A DNA stretch of 64,000 nt from Polynucleobacter sp. JS-JIR-5-A7 (GTDB taxonomy: Bacteria; Pseudomonadota; Gammaproteobacteria; Burkholderiales; Burkholderiaceae). The stretch covers positions 2,040,048-2,104,047 of the forward strand of contig NZ_CP061308.1 in NCBI RefSeq assembly GCF_018687935.1. Direction: 5' to 3'. Below, piece by piece: positions 62,075-64,000 of the stretch. Position 1 is the first letter of the stretch, and every line of letters starts with the position of its first letter. Made by a program: the position numbers and the translations under genes. Below the pieces are notes generated by a model. That model was not told the DNA's origin, searched no databases, and saw nothing but the letters and a program-made list of their open reading frames with translations.

Positions 62075-63709
62075 ATTACCATCGATACCTCCACCTCCAG
62101 CACCCCAGCCGCAGAAGTACTTAGACGTCGCAGCTTTGCCATCATCTCTCACCCAGATGCGGGTAAAACAACGCTGACTGAAAAGCTATTACTGTATGCA
62201 GGTGCAATTCAGATTGCAGGAAGTGTCAAGGCACGTAAAGCTAGTAGGCACGCAACCTCTGACTGGATGGAAATTGAAAAGCAACGTGGGATCTCGGTAG
62301 CCAGTTCTGTCATGCAGATGGAATATCGTGATTGCATTATTAATTTGCTCGACACTCCGGGGCACCAAGACTTTTCTGAAGATACCTATCGCGTATTAAC
62401 AGCAGTTGATTCTGCCTTGATGGTAATTGATGCGGCTAATGGTGTTGAATCACAAACCCTACGCTTACTAGAAGTCTGCCGCGCGCGTAACACGCCGATT
62501 GTTACCTTCATCAACAAGATGGACCGAGAAGTAAAGCCGCCGATGGAGCTGATGGATGAAATTGAATCTGCGCTCGGCATTGAAGTTGTTCCATTTACTT
62601 GGCCTGTGGGTATGGGCAAATCTTTTGCTGGCGTAATCGATATTGCCAATATGCGCATGCGCATGTTTAAAGCTGGCGAAGATCGTGTGACCGAAGATTC
62701 TCATGCCGTCGTTGATGTCAATGACCCGGCCCTGAAAGAGCGTTTGGGCACAGATTTAGAAAATGCCTTGGCGGAAGTTGCCTTAATCAAAGAAGCCATG
62801 CCAGCGTTTGATCGGGAGGCATTCTTAGCCGGTCGCCAGTCGCCTGTTTTCTTTGGCTCAGCTATTAATAACTTTGGTGTACGAGAAATTCTGAACACCT
62901 TGGTTGAATTAGCGCCATCCCCTTGCTCACGTAAAGCATTACAACGCGAAGTGAGTCCAGCTGAAAATAAATTCTCAGCTGTGGTCTTCAAAATTCAAGC
63001 CAATATGGATCCTGCGCATCGAGACCGCGTGGCATTTTTGCGGATTTGCTCTGGTCACTTTCAGCGCGGCATGAAGCTCAAGATTTGTCGCAACAACAAA
63101 GAAGTTCGCACCAATAACGCCCTATCATTCTTATCGCAACGACGTGACATTTTGGATGAAGCTTTTCCGGGTGACATCATCGGCTTACCAAACCATGGTT
63201 TACTGCGTCTCGGTGACACTCTTACTGAAGGCGAGCAGCTGCAATTTACTGGACTACCATTTTTTGCCCCTGAAATTTTTCGCATGGTTGAGTCTGCCGA
63301 TCCATTGCGGTCAAAGCAATTAAGAACTGGCTTGATGCAGCTAGGCGAAGAGGGAGCCATTCAAGTATTTCGTCCGATGGCTGGGGGCACAATGTTACTC
63401 GGTGCTTTTGGCCAACTGCAATTTGAAGTAGTTAGTCATCGACTGCAAACTGAATATGGTGCTGAGGTACACCTTCTCCCAGCACGCTATAGCTTAGCTC
63501 GCTGGGTTAGCTCAGATGATCCTGTTGCACTGAAAAAATTTACCCAGGAAAATATTCATCGTATGGCAGAAGATGTGGTCGGCGCATCGGTATTTCTTGC
63601 CTCTCATAAATCAGAATTGGATGTTGCTCAACAACGCTGGGAATCAATTCAGTTCCATGCACTGAGGGAGCATGCAGGTCTGATTTATCAATCAGACCTA
63701 GCTGGCTAA
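62075..63709 (+). CDS. prfC: peptide chain release factor 3, apparent ATT start codon
   Basis: A translational GTPase that recycles RF1/RF2 after termination. The frame is open from 62060. The P-loop SHPDAGKTTL, the switch region EKQRGISVASSVMQ, DTPGHQDF and FINKMD are all present. The first in-frame ATG (62267) is well downstream of the P-loop and cannot be the start of a working GTPase. No ATG, GTG or TTG exists in frame before the P-loop. ATT 62075 gives a 544-residue protein with a normal RF3 N-terminus (MTIDTSTSSTPAAEVLRRRS if Met-initiated); ATT 62060 and ATC 62081 are less likely. No strong SD is visible. Confidence 0.88.
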   Translation: MTIDTSTSSTPAAEVLRRRSFAIISHPDAGKTTLTEKLLLYAGAIQIAGSVKARKASRHATSDWMEIEKQRGISVASSVMQMEYRDCIINLLDTPGHQDFSEDTYRVLTAVDSALMVIDAANGVESQTLRLLEVCRARNTPIVTFINKMDREVKPPMELMDEIESALGIEVVPFTWPVGMGKSFAGVIDIANMRMRMFKAGEDRVTEDSHAVVDVNDPALKERLGTDLENALAEVALIKEAMPAFDREAFLAGRQSPVFFGSAINNFGVREILNTLVELAPSPCSRKALQREVSPAENKFSAVVFKIQANMDPAHRDRVAFLRICSGHFQRGMKLKICRNNKEVRTNNALSFLSQRRDILDEAFPGDIIGLPNHGLLRLGDTLTEGEQLQFTGLPFFAPEIFRMVESADPLRSKQLRTGLMQLGEEGAIQVFRPMAGGTMLLGAFGQLQFEVVSHRLQTEYGAEVHLLPARYSLARWVSSDDPVALKKFTQENIHRMAEDVVGASVFLASHKSELDVAQQRWESIQFHALREHAGLIYQSDLAG

Positions 63710-63718
63710 TAGCAACCT

Positions 63719-63955
63719 TTATTGGCGAGCGGCATTGCAGTTGAACACAACAAGCAAAGATGAATCAGCGCTTTTAAAAGAAGCCTTCTTGCCGTATTGC
63801 GCGCAGTAAGCATTCGCTTTTTGAGTAAGCTGTTCGATTGATTCGCCACTGCTATTTAAAAAGGTTACGTGATTTGCATCGGATGCATCCGTGAAGACAG
63901 CTGCGCACCCTATGAATGCAAAACTGCATAACGCTAATAAAAAAGATCTCTTCAC
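63719..63955 (-). CDS. small putative lipoprotein
   Basis: A 78-residue protein with a lipoprotein signal (MKRSFLLALCSFAFIGC; lipobox Cys at about 17). The start is GTG 63955, with AGGG about 5 bases upstream. The mature part has two more Cys (AYCAQYG and VFNCN), which may pair. I do not recognise a named family; its layout is like that of the lipoprotein at 13143-13430. It is convergent with prfC, 9 bases apart. The last 45 bases of the window hold no supported gene. Confidence 0.7.
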   Translation of the reverse strand: MKRSFLLALCSFAFIGCAAVFTDASDANHVTFLNSSGESIEQLTQKANAYCAQYGKKASFKSADSSLLVVFNCNAARQ

Positions 63956-64000
63956 TTTGGCCCTGTTAATTTCTCAATGATTACAGCGCTTACCTTAGTG

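Noticed and set aside
63977..64000. ATG at the very end of the window (MITALTLV)
   Set aside because: Only eight codons are visible and there is no SD, so a gene start cannot be supported.

Overview
The window looks like a piece of a Polynucleobacter-type (Burkholderiaceae, Betaproteobacteria) chromosome. This is inferred from gene content: a PhaM-like granule protein, small DUF1840 and DUF1289 genes, SlmA, the MetX-MetW pair, an SAH riboswitch before ahcY, and compact, AT-leaning DNA. Genes are tightly packed, with many ATGA or TAATG overlaps. I saw no rRNA, tRNA, insertion sequence, prophage or CRISPR array. Only one stretch reaches about 300 bases without an intact gene (60983-61286), and it holds a decayed dctA fragment.

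Layout. 1-3067 (+): the end of a lipid-modification operon (FAD oxidoreductase end, DUF1365, cyclopropane synthase, SDR). 3100-6135 (-): argS, a SPOR protein and dsbA. 6171-12047: a cobalamin methionine synthase split into two genes, then phaM and a metallo-hydrolase with overlapping 3' ends, and a short TTG-started DUF1289 gene. 12072-14632: acuI-like reductase, lipoprotein, flavin reductase, GST. 14659-20552 (-): a tripartite RND efflux operon. 20643-26131 (-): glmU-glmS, ttcA, folB and a pteridine-reductase-like SDR. 26157-32071: MidA-like methyltransferase, cca, an NDUFA9-like protein, soluble lytic transglycosylase, 5-formyl-THF cyclo-ligase. 32060-35915 (-): metF, ahcY and metK, the last two behind riboswitches. 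36000-40168: two LpxL-type acyltransferases, dapF, pyrE, xth. 40187-49727 (-): AmpG-like MFS, metW-metX, slmA, argB, dksA, a COG0523 metallochaperone, xerC, DUF484, then gatCAB up to 51534. 51596-57169 (+): the rod-shape operon mreBCD-mrdA-rodA, ended by a strong bidirectional terminator facing the HU gene. 57264-63955: HU, a small membrane protein with a possible leader peptide, an LpxO-like dioxygenase, DUF167, carbonic anhydrase, a third acyltransferase, the dctA remnant, an RluF-type pseudouridine synthase, prfC and a small lipoprotein.

Two themes connect the genes. One is the activated-methyl cycle: split MetH, MetF, AhcY, MetK and MetX/W are all here. The metK leader fits a SAM-II riboswitch, and the ahcY leader fits an SAH riboswitch with a visible Shine-Dalgarno-sequestering platform. 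The other is the cell envelope: MreBCD-PBP2-RodA, GlmU/GlmS, lytic transglycosylase, AmpG-like permease, DapF, three acyltransferases, an LpxO-like hydroxylase and CFA synthase.

The observations most worth a second look are the missing canonical start codon of prfC (ATT is the best candidate), the ahcY switching platform, the SAM-II-like metK leader, a 10-codon ORF inside a long inverted repeat upstream of an unknown membrane protein, and the frameshifted, truncated dctA remnant that keeps promoter-like and SD-like sequences. All family assignments come from reading motifs; no database search was run.
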